This document shows positions 24,296 to 33,469 of a stretch of 64,000 nt of DNA, in pieces. Position numbers and translations under genes: made by a program. The notes beneath the pieces are model-generated. The model saw only the letters and a list, made by a program, of their open reading frames with translations. It made no database searches and had not been told where the DNA came from. Source of the stretch: CAVSRC01 sp963750065 (GTDB taxonomy: Bacteria; Pseudomonadota; Alphaproteobacteria; Rhizobiales; Kaistiaceae). The stretch lies in the NCBI GenBank assembly GCA_963750065.1, contig CAVVPK010000019.1, positions 248,001-312,000 on the forward strand, read 5' to 3'. Positions within the stretch are counted from its first letter, which is position 1. The number at the start of each line of letters is the position of its first letter.

Positions 24296-25500
24296 CGCCG
24301 GCCGTACCGAGTCACCGCGAAGGCAAGGACGACGACCGCGGCGCCGATGATGCCGAGGCCGGCAATGCCCCACATGGTCGAGGTGAGCACCGTGACACGG
24401 AAGTTGGCGTGGTCGAACGTGCCGGCGCCATTGGCACTGACGGTGACCATGTAGTCCCCGGCGATCGCCTTGTCGGACGGCGTCATGTTGACCGAGACCG
24501 GCAGCTTGTCGCCGGGTGCGATGCTGGCGACCTTCTGGGGATCGAAGGTGATCTTCCAGCCCTGCGGCGACGACGCGCTCAGCATGACGTTCTGGGCCGG
24601 CGCGCTGCCGACGTTCTCGACGGTAAACTTGAAGGTGCGCTCCTGGCCGGCGGTGGCATCGCCCGACAGGCGGCCTTCGGGGCCGGTGAGCGAAACGGTC
24701 GGCTGGCCGGTGATGTCGAGCAGAAGCTGGGTCTGGCCGGACGTGGTCGGGCTCGCCGCGGCGACATCGACCTTGTACTGGCCGGCCTCGACGCTCTGCG
24801 GCGGCTTGACGCTGACCTTGAGGGTCTTGGACTCGCCGGCCTTGAGCGGGATCGAGGTCAGCTCCTGGGTGCCGTACTGCTCCTTGAAGGTGGCGTCGAA
24901 GCCGGGGGGCGCCTTAGCCAGCAGGTTGAAGGTCTGGGCGGTCTGGGCGTCGTTCTTGACGTCGACGTTGAAGTCGAAGGCCGACTTCGGCGAGCCGCGC
25001 AGGGCCGGCAGTTTCGGAGTTACCGTGACCTTGGCGGGCGCCGCCGCGGCAAGCGACAGCGAGATCGGCAGGCTAAGCGCCTGACCGGTCGTCTTGCCGT
25101 CGACCGTGAAGTTGTAGCTGCCGCTCTTGGCGTCCTTCGGCGGCGTCAGCTTGAGGGTGAGGTTCTGGCTCGAATCGGGTTCGACGATCGCCGCCGTGAC
25201 GGTCTTGCCGCCGCCGTCGAGCTCATATGTCCAGCCAGACGGCAGGCCGTTGACGCTGAACGCGACCCGCTCGGGCGGCAGGTTCTTGTTTTGCAGGGTG
25301 AGATTGAGCTGGATGTTGTCGCCGGCGTGGACGGTCAGCGACGGGTAGCCGGTGGTCAGCCACAGTCCGGTCAACGGCTGGCTGGCCGTGGCCGGTGCAG
25401 CCGTCGTCACGTCTTGAGCGTTTGCTGCCGCGCCGAACAGCAGAGCCGACGCGATCACACACGATGCAAGTATAGCGTTTCCGGGACGCATGGTGTCCAT
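24292..25500 (-). CDS. NEW3-domain (COG1470-like) membrane-anchored protein
   Basis: A 402-residue secreted protein: signal peptide at about residues 1-28, at least three Ig-like beta domains with recurring NLTLKLTPP, LKVSVKPP and LPVSVNMTPSDK segments typical of NEW3/alpha-galactosidase-associated domains, then a single C-terminal membrane helix and the short tail RYGRR. The gene comes first in the exporter operon, so the protein may sit on the periplasmic face of the transporter. The start is the ATG at 25500 or the one at 25491. The 257 bp upstream (25501-25757) hold no gene that I can see. Confidence 0.8.
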   Translation of the reverse strand: MDTMRPGNAILASCVIASALLFGAAANAQDVTTAAPATASQPLTGLWLTTGYPSLTVHAGDNIQLNLTLQNKNLPPERVAFSVNGLPSGWTYELDGGGKTVTAAIVEPDSSQNLTLKLTPPKDAKSGSYNFTVDGKTTGQALSLPISLSLAAAAPAKVTVTPKLPALRGSPKSAFDFNVDVKNDAQTAQTFNLLAKAPPGFDATFKEQYGTQELTSIPLKAGESKTLKVSVKPPQSVEAGQYKVDVAAASPTTSGQTQLLLDITGQPTVSLTGPEGRLSGDATAGQERTFKFTVENVGSAPAQNVMLSASSPQGWKITFDPQKVASIAPGDKLPVSVNMTPSDKAIAGDYMVTVSANGAGTFDHANFRVTVLTSTMWGIAGLGIIGAAVVVLAFAVTRYGRR

Positions 25501-25757
25501 CCCCCTTTACTTTGAGGCGAGCCAATAAATCCGGAAACTGGACTTGCACGCAGCCAGTTCCGGTCGAGTAGAATGGATGGCCTAACTTGGCTCGAAATGT
25601 GGCAGGAATCTGGCAAAATCGCCGGGCGGGGATTACAGTTTTGTAAGATTGGCGCGGATTTCCGCGACAATTTGCCCCCGGAAAGCAAGGCAGAATGGGG
25701 CGCAGAGCGCCCACATTAATTCTTGGTAATACTAGAGCCTTTGGTAGTCAGGTGAGA

Positions 25758-27140
25758 TCAGGCCGACGCCACCGCGCGCTCGGCGCGCTCCAGGCGATTG
25801 CGCTTGAGCAGTTCGGCGACCAGGAAGGCCAGCTCAAGCGACTGGTCGGCATTGAGTCGCGGATCGCAATGAGTGTGGTAGCGATCGTGCAGCTCATCGT
25901 CGGTGATGGCGCGGGCGCCGCCGATGCACTCGGTGACGTTCGAGCCGGTCATCTCGATGTGGATGCCGCCCGGGTGGGTGCCCTCGGCGCGATGCACGGC
26001 AAAAAAGCCCTCTACCTCCGAAAGGACGAGGTCGAAGGGCCGCGTCTTGTAGCCGCTGGCCGAGGTAATCGTATTGCCGTGCATGGGGTCGCACGACCAG
26101 ATGACGCTCCTGCCTTCGCGCTCGACGGCGCGGACCAGGGCGGGGAGCTTGTCGAAGACCTTGTGGGCGCCGAAGCGGCAGATCAGCGTCAGCCGCCCGG
26201 GCTCGTTGTCCGGATTGAGAATGTCGATCAGCCGAATCAGCTCTTCGGGGGTGAGCGAGGGGCCGCACTTGAGCCCGACCGGGTTCTTCACGCCGCGGCA
26301 GTATTCGATGTGGGCGTGGTCCGGCTGGCGCGTCCGGTCGCCGACCCACAGCATGTGGCCGGAGGTGGAGTACCAGTCGCCGCTGGTCGAATCGATGCGG
26401 GTCATCGCCTGCTCGAAGCCGAGCAGAAGCGCCTCATGGCTGGTGTAGAAATCGGTCGAGCGCATCTCCGGGTGGTTTTCCGGATCGATGCCGCAGGCGC
26501 GCATGAAATCGAGCGCCTCGGTGATGCGGTTGGCCAGCTCCTGGTAGCGGTTCGACTGCGGGCTGTCGGCGACAAAGCCGAGCATCCATTGGTGGATGTG
26601 CTGCAGGTTGGCGTAGCCACCGGTGGCGAAGGCGCGCAGCAGATTGAGCGTGGCGGCCGACTGGCGGTAGGCCATCTCGAGGCGATTGGGGTCGGGCACG
26701 CGCGTCGCTTCGTCGAACTCGATGCCGTTGATGATGTCGCCGCGATAGCTGGGCAGTTCGATGTCGCCCTTCTTCTCGGTGGGCGCGGAGCGCGGCTTGG
26801 CGAACTGGCCGGCAATGCGGCCGACTTTCACCACCGGCACCGCCCCGGCGAAGGTGAGCACCACGGCCATTTGCAGGAAGACGCGGAAGAAATCGCGGAT
26901 ATTGTCGGCGCGATGCTCGGCGAAGCTCTCGGCGCAATCGCCGCCCTGAAGCAGAAAGCTCTTGCCCTCGGCGACACCGGCCAGAGCCTTCTTCAGCTTG
27001 CGGGCCTCGCCGGCGAAAACTAGCGGCGGATAAGAGGCAAGCCGCGCTTCGACGGCTTCCAGCGCGGCCAGGTCGGGATAGACCGGCACCTGCTCGATTG
27101 GTTTCGTGCGCCAGCTGGTCGGCGACCAAGCGCTTTTCAT
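25758..27140 (-). CDS. Class II 3-deoxy-7-phosphoheptulonate synthase
   Basis: A 460-residue plant-type DAHP synthase, first step of the shikimate pathway. Conserved segments include LQGGDCAESFAEH, VKVGRIAGQFAKPRS, SCDPMHGNT and GGIHIEMTG.NVTEC, which contain the PEP, metal (Cys, His, Glu, Asp) and erythrose-4-phosphate ligands. Length is normal. It is the last gene of the rpiA-DUF2059-gor run, an arrangement seen in other Hyphomicrobiales, 111 bp after gor. Confidence 0.93.
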   Translation of the reverse strand: MKSAWSPTSWRTKPIEQVPVYPDLAALEAVEARLASYPPLVFAGEARKLKKALAGVAEGKSFLLQGGDCAESFAEHRADNIRDFFRVFLQMAVVLTFAGAVPVVKVGRIAGQFAKPRSAPTEKKGDIELPSYRGDIINGIEFDEATRVPDPNRLEMAYRQSAATLNLLRAFATGGYANLQHIHQWMLGFVADSPQSNRYQELANRITEALDFMRACGIDPENHPEMRSTDFYTSHEALLLGFEQAMTRIDSTSGDWYSTSGHMLWVGDRTRQPDHAHIEYCRGVKNPVGLKCGPSLTPEELIRLIDILNPDNEPGRLTLICRFGAHKVFDKLPALVRAVEREGRSVIWSCDPMHGNTITSASGYKTRPFDLVLSEVEGFFAVHRAEGTHPGGIHIEMTGSNVTECIGGARAITDDELHDRYHTHCDPRLNADQSLELAFLVAELLKRNRLERAERAVASA

Positions 27141-27251
27141 TACGCCAAACCCTCACGAAAACAGCAGAATTCCGCCTTGCGGGCGCGGTTATACACGCCG
27201 CTGCCGGTCAGTTCCACCCGAATGCTGGCGGGCTTGCCGCCGCCGGCCGGT

Positions 27252-28640
27252 CTATTCGGCCGCCTCGCGGCGGATGCGTTCGGCCGGCCGCGCCATGGTC
27301 ACGATCTCCTCGGCAAGGGTGGGATGCAGCGCCGTGGTGGCGTCGAAATCGGCCTTGGTGGCGCCCATCTTCACCGCGATGGCGACGATCTGTGCCATCT
27401 CGGCGGCGTTGGGGCCAACGAAATGGCAGCCGAGAACGCGGTCGGTGTCGCCATCGACGACCAGCTTCATGAGCATGCGTTCGTCGCGGCCGGCGACCCG
27501 ATAGGGCAGCGGCTTGAAATGCGAGCGGTAGATGTCGAGCGCGGCGTAGCGCTCGCGCGCCACCTGCTCGCTGAGGCCCACCGAACCGACCTCGGGGTTG
27601 GCGAACACGGCCACCGGAACGGTGTCGTAATCGACCGCGGTGGGGCGGCCCTGGAACACGGTCTGCACGAAGGCTGCACCCTCGCGGATGGCAACCGGTG
27701 TGAACTGGAGCCGGCCGGTGACGTCGCCGACGGCGTAGATATTGTCGACGTCGGTGCGCGAATAGGCATCGACCTTGATCATGCCGGTGGCGTCGACCGC
27801 GACGCCGGCCTTTTCGAGGCCGAGACCGACGGTGTTCGGATGGCGGCCGATGGCGAGCAGCACCTGATCGGCTGCGATTCTGGCGTCCGACTTCAGCGTG
27901 GCGATCAGCCCGCGCTCGGCCGTTTCGATGCCGGCAAGCTCCTGGCCGGTCATGATCGTGATGCCGCGCCGCTCGAGCGCGGAACAGAGCTCGTGGCGGA
28001 CTTCGTCGTCGAAGCCGCGCAGGATCTCGTGCCCGCGATGGATGATCGTCGTCTCGACGCCGAAGCCGGAGAAGATCGAGGCGATCTCAAGGGCAATGTA
28101 GCTGCCGCCGACGATGAGCACGCGCCGCGGCAGTTTCTCCAGATGAAAGAACTCGTCGGAGGTGATGGCGTGCTCGATGCCGGGAATGACCAGGTCGCGC
28201 CGCGGCCGCCCGCCGGTGGCGATCAGAATGTATTCCGCCGTCACCGTCCGGTGCTCGGCGAGAAGGCGCACGCTGTGCTCACTCTCAAGCACGGCGCGGC
28301 TGTGGACGATCTCGGCGCCGGCCTTTTCGAGATTGCGGATGTAGATGCTGCTCAGCCACGACACCTCGCCGGCAACATTGCCGACCAGGGTCGGCCAGTC
28401 GAAATGCAGACCCTCGACCCGCCAGCCGAAACCAACTGCATCCTCGAAGGCTTCGGCATAGTGAGCGGCGTTGACGAACAGCTTCTTCGGCACGCAGCCG
28501 CGCAACACGCAAGTGCCGCCGACGGCGCCTTCCTCGGCGATCGCCACGCGCTTTCCCAGCTCGGCGGCCAGGCGCGCGGCACGGACGCCGGCAGAGCCGG
28601 CGCCGATGACCATCAGGTCGTAGTCGTAACCGTCCGTCAC
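27252..28640 (-). CDS. gor: Glutathione-disulfide reductase
   Basis: A 462-residue FAD enzyme reducing GSSG with NADPH. The FAD-binding GAGSAGVRAAR, the redox disulfide in GGTCVLRGCVPKK, the NADPH-binding GGSYIALEIASIF with downstream HRG, and the C-terminal catalytic His in ALHPTLAEE are all present. It follows the DUF2059 gene by 13 bases. A supply of reduced glutathione is of interest given the five GFA genes, but there is no direct link. Confidence 0.93.
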   Translation of the reverse strand: MTDGYDYDLMVIGAGSAGVRAARLAAELGKRVAIAEEGAVGGTCVLRGCVPKKLFVNAAHYAEAFEDAVGFGWRVEGLHFDWPTLVGNVAGEVSWLSSIYIRNLEKAGAEIVHSRAVLESEHSVRLLAEHRTVTAEYILIATGGRPRRDLVIPGIEHAITSDEFFHLEKLPRRVLIVGGSYIALEIASIFSGFGVETTIIHRGHEILRGFDDEVRHELCSALERRGITIMTGQELAGIETAERGLIATLKSDARIAADQVLLAIGRHPNTVGLGLEKAGVAVDATGMIKVDAYSRTDVDNIYAVGDVTGRLQFTPVAIREGAAFVQTVFQGRPTAVDYDTVPVAVFANPEVGSVGLSEQVARERYAALDIYRSHFKPLPYRVAGRDERMLMKLVVDGDTDRVLGCHFVGPNAAEMAQIVAIAVKMGATKADFDATTALHPTLAEEIVTMARPAERIRREAAE

Positions 28641-28653
28641 GCGTGGAAGCCCA

Positions 28654-29160
28654 TCAAAGCGGATGACCCTGCTTCTTCAGCTCTTCCTTCGTCTTGTCGA
28701 GAAGCTCGGCACCGACCCGGTCGGACCAGGACTGCACGGCCTGCAGCGTATCGCGGAAGACGGCCGGCCCCTCTGTCTGGTACTTCTGGCCGGCAGGGCT
28801 CTTGAGGAAGGTGGTGATGGCTTTCAGCTCGTCCTCGGAGAACGCCTTGGCGTAGACGCGCGCCACGTCCTGATCGAGTTCGCGACGCCTGACGGCGAGC
28901 TTGAGGGCGACCGCCTGCACCGTGTCGGCGATCTCCTGGTGCAGGTCCGGGCGGGCGCGGATCAGCCGGTTTGTGACCTCGTTGGCGATCTGCGGCAGGC
29001 GCGTATCGAAGCTCGCCGTGGCGGTGGTGGCGTCGATCGCGGCAAGTGCCGCGGCCATGTGCGACGGGCTGATCTCCTGCGCCATAAGCGCGGAGGTCGG
29101 CACAGCGATAAGGGCAGCTACGACAGCCGCCGTGCGGACGAAATTACCGATCAGGGTCAT
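28654..29160 (-). CDS. DUF2059 domain-containing periplasmic protein
   Basis: A 168-residue protein with signal peptide (MTLIGNFVRTAAVVAALI to ALMAQ) and a helical DUF2059 domain ending in YAKAFSEDELKAITTFLKS and PAGQKY. The ATG at 29160 is preferred because GGAG lies six bases upstream; the ATG at 29172 would extend the n-region by four residues. It sits between rpiA and gor. Function unknown. Confidence 0.85.
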   Translation of the reverse strand: MTLIGNFVRTAAVVAALIAVPTSALMAQEISPSHMAAALAAIDATTATASFDTRLPQIANEVTNRLIRARPDLHQEIADTVQAVALKLAVRRRELDQDVARVYAKAFSEDELKAITTFLKSPAGQKYQTEGPAVFRDTLQAVQSWSDRVGAELLDKTKEELKKQGHPL

Positions 29161-29189
29161 CACGTGCTCCATCTGGATAGACAGCAGTT

Positions 29190-29897
29190 CTATTTGCTCA
29201 GGCGGGTGACGCCGTCGCTGCCCGCTACGACCACGAGCGAGGCAAAACCGATGAACAGGCCGTGTTCGACGACGCCGGGCATCGCATCCAGCTCATGCGC
29301 GAGGCCCTCCGGCTCGTCAATACGACCAAGAGATACGTCAAGAATGTGGTTGCCGCCATCGGTGACGTAGGGGCCGGCGCCGGCCTGGCGCCATGCCATC
29401 GACCCGGTCAGCCCGAGGCGTTCGGCCGCGCGCTCGATGGCGAGGCGGACCGGCGTTGCGCCGAAGGGCACGATCTCGATGGGCAGGGGAAAGGCACCGA
29501 GCGCATCGACGATCTTGGCCTCGTCGACGACGACGATCATGCGCTGCGCCGCGCTCGCCACGATCTTCTCGCGCAGCAGCGCGCCGCCGCCGCCCTTGAT
29601 CATGCGCAGCTGCCGGTCGACCTCGTCGGCCCCGTCGACGACCAGATCGAGGGCCGGCTCTTCATCGAGCGTGGCCAGCCGGATGCCCTCGGCCCGGGCG
29701 AGTTCGGCGGTGCTTTCCGAGGTGGGCACGCCGATGACCGAAAGTCCGTCACGGACGCGCTCGCCCAGAGCGCGGACGAAATGCGCGGCCGTGCGGCCGG
29801 AGCCGAGGCCGAGCTTCATGCCCGGGCGCACGTCCTCCAGCGCCGCCTCAGCGGCGCGCCGACGTTCCGCGTCAACGCCCTGTAACCTGTCTGCCAT
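29190..29897 (-). CDS. rpiA: Ribose-5-phosphate isomerase A
   Basis: A 235-residue enzyme interconverting ribose 5-phosphate and ribulose 5-phosphate. Conserved motifs are GLGSGRTAAHFV (usually GTGSTA), VPTSEST, DGADEVD with the catalytic Asp, and KGGGGALLREKI. First gene of the minus-strand metabolic run, divergent from gph. Confidence 0.93.
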   Translation of the reverse strand: MADRLQGVDAERRRAAEAALEDVRPGMKLGLGSGRTAAHFVRALGERVRDGLSVIGVPTSESTAELARAEGIRLATLDEEPALDLVVDGADEVDRQLRMIKGGGGALLREKIVASAAQRMIVVVDEAKIVDALGAFPLPIEIVPFGATPVRLAIERAAERLGLTGSMAWRQAGAGPYVTDGGNHILDVSLGRIDEPEGLAHELDAMPGVVEHGLFIGFASLVVVAGSDGVTRLSK

Positions 29898-29993
29898 CAG
29901 TGGGCGCCTCTGCCGGAAAACAAGGATATGAGCTGGTATTTCATCGCGATTCCGGCCCTTTCCGGCGGCTTGTTAGCATCTGGCGGGCCTTGA

Positions 29994-30191
29994 CGCCACG
30001 TCGGCGGTGTGCCCGCTATCCGGCCGCCGGTGCGCTTCATCCGCTGGCGCGCGGCGATACGCCGCGACCCGGATTTCGCTTCGCCGCCGGGCGACATTGA
30101 AAAAGTCAGGCGATTCATCCATCTGGAGCTGGTTGTTTTCTTTTTGATTCCGGTTTTCGCGGCCCTGATGGCCCGCGGCGCCGGAAGCTGA
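29994..30191 (+). pseudogene. C-terminal remnant of a small membrane protein (DUF2214-like)
   Basis: The frame is open only from 29994 (TGA just before) and encodes AIRPPVRFIRWRAAIRRDPD, then a charged stretch and FIHLELVVFFLIPVFAALMA to a stop at 30191. A helix-loop followed by a final membrane helix ending ALMARG is what I recall of DUF2214-family C-termini. No upstream part is found in any frame. It fills most of the 310-bp gap between rpiA and gph. Confidence 0.35.
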
Positions 30192-30207
30192 CCCGCAAGT
30201 TCCCGCC

Positions 30208-30888
30208 TTGACCTCCCCGACCCTCGTTTTCGATCTCGACGGAACCCTCGTCGACACCGCCCCCGACATCGTGCGGGCGCTGAACGCCGTGCTCACCGGG
30301 GAAGGCCTGGCGCCGGTGGCGCCGGAAACGGCGCTGACCATGGTCGGGCGCGGCGGGCGCGTGCTGATCTCGGAAGCCTTCGCCGCCTCCGGCCGGTCCG
30401 TGGAAGGCGCCGAGCTGGAACGGCTGTTCGCGGGCCTGATCGACCACTATGCGGCGCATATCGCCGACGAGAGCCGGCCCTATGCGGGCGCCGAGGCGGC
30501 GCTCGACCGGTTTGCCGCGGCGGGCTGGTTGCTGGCGGTGTGCACCAACAAGCCCGATCCCCTCGCCCGGCCGCTTCTGGAGGCGCTGGGGCTGGCCCCG
30601 CGCTTTGCCGCCATCGTCGGCCAGGGCGCCTTTCCGTGGCTGAAACCCGACCCGCGCACGCTGACCGAGACGATCCGGCTGGCCGGCGGAACGCCGGAGC
30701 GCGCCGTCATGGTGGGCGATTCCAGGACCGACATCGAGACGGCGCGGGCGGCGAACATTCCGGTGGTGGCGGTAACCTTCGGCTATACCCCGGAGCCGAT
30801 CGCCACATTCAGCCCCGACCGGCTGATCGACCATTTCGACAAGCTGTGGGACGCGGTGGCCAGTCTGGGGCCTTTCTCGGCCAGATAG
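30208..30888 (+). CDS. gph: Phosphoglycolate phosphatase (HAD family)
   Basis: A 226-residue HAD phosphatase. Motif I is FDLDGTLVDTAPD, motif II VCTNK, motif III/IV KPDP... and VGDSRTDIETA. It removes phosphate from 2-phosphoglycolate. The start is the TTG at 30208, directly before the family N-terminus; no ATG fits. Divergent from rpiA. Confidence 0.9.
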   Translation: MTSPTLVFDLDGTLVDTAPDIVRALNAVLTGEGLAPVAPETALTMVGRGGRVLISEAFAASGRSVEGAELERLFAGLIDHYAAHIADESRPYAGAEAALDRFAAAGWLLAVCTNKPDPLARPLLEALGLAPRFAAIVGQGAFPWLKPDPRTLTETIRLAGGTPERAVMVGDSRTDIETARAANIPVVAVTFGYTPEPIATFSPDRLIDHFDKLWDAVASLGPFSAR

Positions 30889-30969
30889 GGCCTTGTGGCG
30901 GTCGCCTTGCCTTGACGGCGGTCCCGCCCGTCCCTTAAATCCCGGCACCTTCGGCTTCTTGAGCCGGTC

Positions 30970-31044
30970 GGGCGATTAGCTCAGCGGGAGAGCACTCGCT
31001 TCACACGCGAGGGGTCACTGGTTCAATCCCAGTATCGCCCACCA
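30970..31044 (+). tRNA. tRNA-Val (anticodon CAC)
   Basis: The acceptor stem GGGCGAT pairs with ATCGCCC, followed by discriminator A and an encoded CCA. The D arm is TTAGCTCAGCGGGAGAGCA. The anticodon stem CTCGC/GCGAG holds the loop TTCACAC with anticodon CAC, and the T arm contains GGTTCAATCCC. It reads GTG codons. About 80 bp separate it from gph. Confidence 0.95.
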
Positions 31045-31213
31045 TTTCCATTGCCGACTGTCTCGTCGTTTCTGCCGCCCACCTGCCCCGTCCGCGATAA
31101 GATCAAGGCCCGGAGGGGACTGGCGCCGCGTTGCGGCTGCAATCGACGGGTCGTAGTCCTGGCACGATGGGCAAAGCTGACCGATTCGGTCGAACCAGGG
31201 AGCAACCCAAGCC

Positions 31214-32479
31214 ATGTCCGCGATGCCATTCTTCGATGGTCCGGTTTTCGATATGGCCCGCCGGCAGTTCGACAGCGTCGCCGACCATCTCGACATGCCG
31301 GCCGGCGACCGCGACCGGGTCTTCTATCCCAAGCGCGCTCTGGCGGTCTCCTGCCCGGTTCATCGCGACGATGGCTCGACCGAGGTCTTCCAGGGGTTTC
31401 GCGTCCAGCACCACCTGACGCTCGGCCCGACCAAGGGCGGCACGCGCTTCTCGAGCGCGCTGACCATCGGCGAAGTGGCGGCTCTGGCGATCTGGATGAG
31501 CTGGAAGTGCGCTCTCGCCGGGCTGCCTTATGGCGGCGCCAAGGGCGGGGTCGCCGTCGACCGCAGTGCCCTTTCGGCGCGCGAACTGGAAGCCGTGTCG
31601 CGCCGCTACATGCAGGAAATGATTCCGTTCGTGGGACCGAAGACGGACATCATGGCGCCCGATCTCGGCACCGACGAACAGGTCATGGCGTGGTTCATGG
31701 ATACCTATTCCATGTACCAGGGCCAGACGGTGACCGAGATCGTGACCGGCAAGCCGATCGGCATGGGCGGCATAGAGGGCCGGCGCGAGGCGACCGGCCT
31801 CGGCGTCGCGCATCTCATCGCGCGGGCGATGGAGCGACTGGAGCTGCCGATTTCCGGCGCTACGGCGATCGTGCAGGGCTTCGGCAATGTCGGCAGCAAT
31901 GCTGCGGAGGCACTGGTCGAGCGCGGCGCCCGGCTTATCGGGGTGGGCGACCACACCGCTGCCTACTATTCCCCGGCAGGGCTCGATGTCGGCGCGCTGC
32001 TGGACTACATGCGCCAGCACAGAGTGCTTGCCGGCTTCTCGAGCGAACTTCTGATCGAGCCCGATCTGCTGCTCTGCCAGCCGTGCGACATCTTGGTGCC
32101 GGCCGCGGTCGAGCGTGTGATCGACGAAACGAATGCGCACCGCCTCCGCTGCCGCATCCTGGCGGAAGCGGCCAACGGGCCGACCACGCCGGAGGCCGAC
32201 CTGGTATTGGCGGAGCGCGGCGACGTCTTCGTCATTCCCGACATATTGTGCAATGCCGGCGGCGTCATCGTCAGCTATTTCGAGTGGGTGCAGGACCTGC
32301 AGCAGTTCTTCTGGGGGCGCGCCGAGGTTCTCGACCGGCTGTATAGACTGCTGGACGATGCCTTCCGGCGCGTGCTCGACCGCGCGGCCAAAGACGGCGT
32401 TTCGCACCGCACGGCGGCGATGGCGATCGGCGTCGCCAGGGTCTGGGAAACCAAGCGGACGCGAGGGCTATTCCCGTGA
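31214..32479 (+). CDS. Glu/Leu/Phe/Val dehydrogenase (glutamate dehydrogenase)
   Basis: A 421-residue NAD(P)-dependent amino acid dehydrogenase. The substrate-binding KGGTRFS replaces the common KGGIRY, and the catalytic Lys lies in PYGGAKGGVAVD. The dinucleotide fold is VQGFGNVGSNAA, and AEAANGPTTPEAD is conserved. Length and motifs fit glutamate dehydrogenase. It precedes a hydroxyacyl-CoA-type dehydrogenase by 40 bp and may be cotranscribed with it. Confidence 0.88.
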   Translation: MSAMPFFDGPVFDMARRQFDSVADHLDMPAGDRDRVFYPKRALAVSCPVHRDDGSTEVFQGFRVQHHLTLGPTKGGTRFSSALTIGEVAALAIWMSWKCALAGLPYGGAKGGVAVDRSALSARELEAVSRRYMQEMIPFVGPKTDIMAPDLGTDEQVMAWFMDTYSMYQGQTVTEIVTGKPIGMGGIEGRREATGLGVAHLIARAMERLELPISGATAIVQGFGNVGSNAAEALVERGARLIGVGDHTAAYYSPAGLDVGALLDYMRQHRVLAGFSSELLIEPDLLLCQPCDILVPAAVERVIDETNAHRLRCRILAEAANGPTTPEADLVLAERGDVFVIPDILCNAGGVIVSYFEWVQDLQQFFWGRAEVLDRLYRLLDDAFRRVLDRAAKDGVSHRTAAMAIGVARVWETKRTRGLFP

Positions 32480-32519
32480 TCGCAAGCGGGCCAGACTGGA
32501 CGCTGAGGGAGTTTGATTG

Positions 32520-33467
32520 ATGACCAAAGTCGCCGTTGTCGGGGCCGGGCTGATCGGCCGCGCCTGGGCGCTGAGCTTCGCCCGCGCCGGATACGACGTG
32601 GCGCTGACCGACGCCGCGCCGGGGCAGATCGAGACGGCCTTCGCCTTCATCGACCGGGCGCTGGAGGAACTGGCCAGCTTCAACCTGCTGAACGGTGCCA
32701 CTCCTGTGGCGGTGCGTCTGCGACTACGCGCCATGCCGGACCTCGCCGCGGCGCTGGCCGGCGCGGACCACGTACAGGAGAACACGCCGGAGGACATTGA
32801 CACCAAGCGCAAGGTCTTTGCCGAACTGGACCGTCTGGCGCCGGCTGATGCGGTGATCGCCAGCTCGACCTCGGCGCTGCTTCCCTCGGCCTTCACTGAA
32901 GGACTCAAGGGCCGGGCGCGCTGTCTCGTCGCCCATCCTATCAATCCGCCCTACCTGGTGCCGGCAGTGGAGATCGTGCCGGCACCTTGGACCGATCCCG
33001 CGGTGGTGGAGCGCACGCGCGGACTCATGGCCGAGGCCGGCCACGCGCCGATGGTGCTGAAGCGCGAGATCGACGGCTTTATCGTCAACCGGCTGCAAGG
33101 GGCGCTATTGCAGGAGGCTTTCCGCCTGGTTGCCGATGGCGATGCCTCGGTGGAGGACGTCGATGCGGCGATCCGCGACGGGCTGGCGCTGCGCTGGAGC
33201 TTCATGGGGCCGTTCGAGACCATCGACCTCAATGCGCCGGGCGGCGTGCGTGATTACGTGGCGCGCTATCACGGCATCTACGACAAGCTGTTCGAGCAGC
33301 AGACGCGCCGGGCAGACTGGGAGGGCCCGGTGATCGACAGGATCGAAGGCGAGCGGCAGGCACGCCTGGCGCGCGGCGACCTTGCCACGCGGGCGGCCTG
33401 GCGCGACCGCCGCCTGATGGCGCTGGCGGCCCACAAGCGCGACGCCGCGAAAGAGATCGGAGACTGA
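32520..33467 (+). CDS. 3-hydroxyacyl-CoA dehydrogenase-family protein (L-gulonate/L-carnitine dehydrogenase type)
   Basis: A 315-residue NAD-dependent dehydrogenase. The Rossmann fingerprint is VAVVGAGLIGRAWAL, the active-site His is in AHPINPPYLVPAVEIVP, and the catalytic Asn and Ser lie in FIVNRLQGALLQEA and ASSTSALLPS. The HP.NPPY..P.VE pattern is seen in lambda-crystallin/L-gulonate 3-dehydrogenases and, in variant form, in carnitine dehydrogenases; there is no fused thioesterase as in rhizobial carnitine dehydrogenase. The ATG at 32520 is preferred over the TTG one codon earlier. The BKACE gene follows after two bases, suggesting oxidation of a 3-hydroxy acid whose 3-keto product is then cleaved. 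Confidence 0.82.
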   Translation: MTKVAVVGAGLIGRAWALSFARAGYDVALTDAAPGQIETAFAFIDRALEELASFNLLNGATPVAVRLRLRAMPDLAAALAGADHVQENTPEDIDTKRKVFAELDRLAPADAVIASSTSALLPSAFTEGLKGRARCLVAHPINPPYLVPAVEIVPAPWTDPAVVERTRGLMAEAGHAPMVLKREIDGFIVNRLQGALLQEAFRLVADGDASVEDVDAAIRDGLALRWSFMGPFETIDLNAPGGVRDYVARYHGIYDKLFEQQTRRADWEGPVIDRIEGERQARLARGDLATRAAWRDRRLMALAAHKRDAAKEIGD

Positions 33468-33469
33468 GC

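Noticed and set aside
24409..25515. A long plus-strand frame opposite the NEW3 gene
   Set aside because: It has no signal, domain or start context and mirrors a well-supported secreted protein gene.
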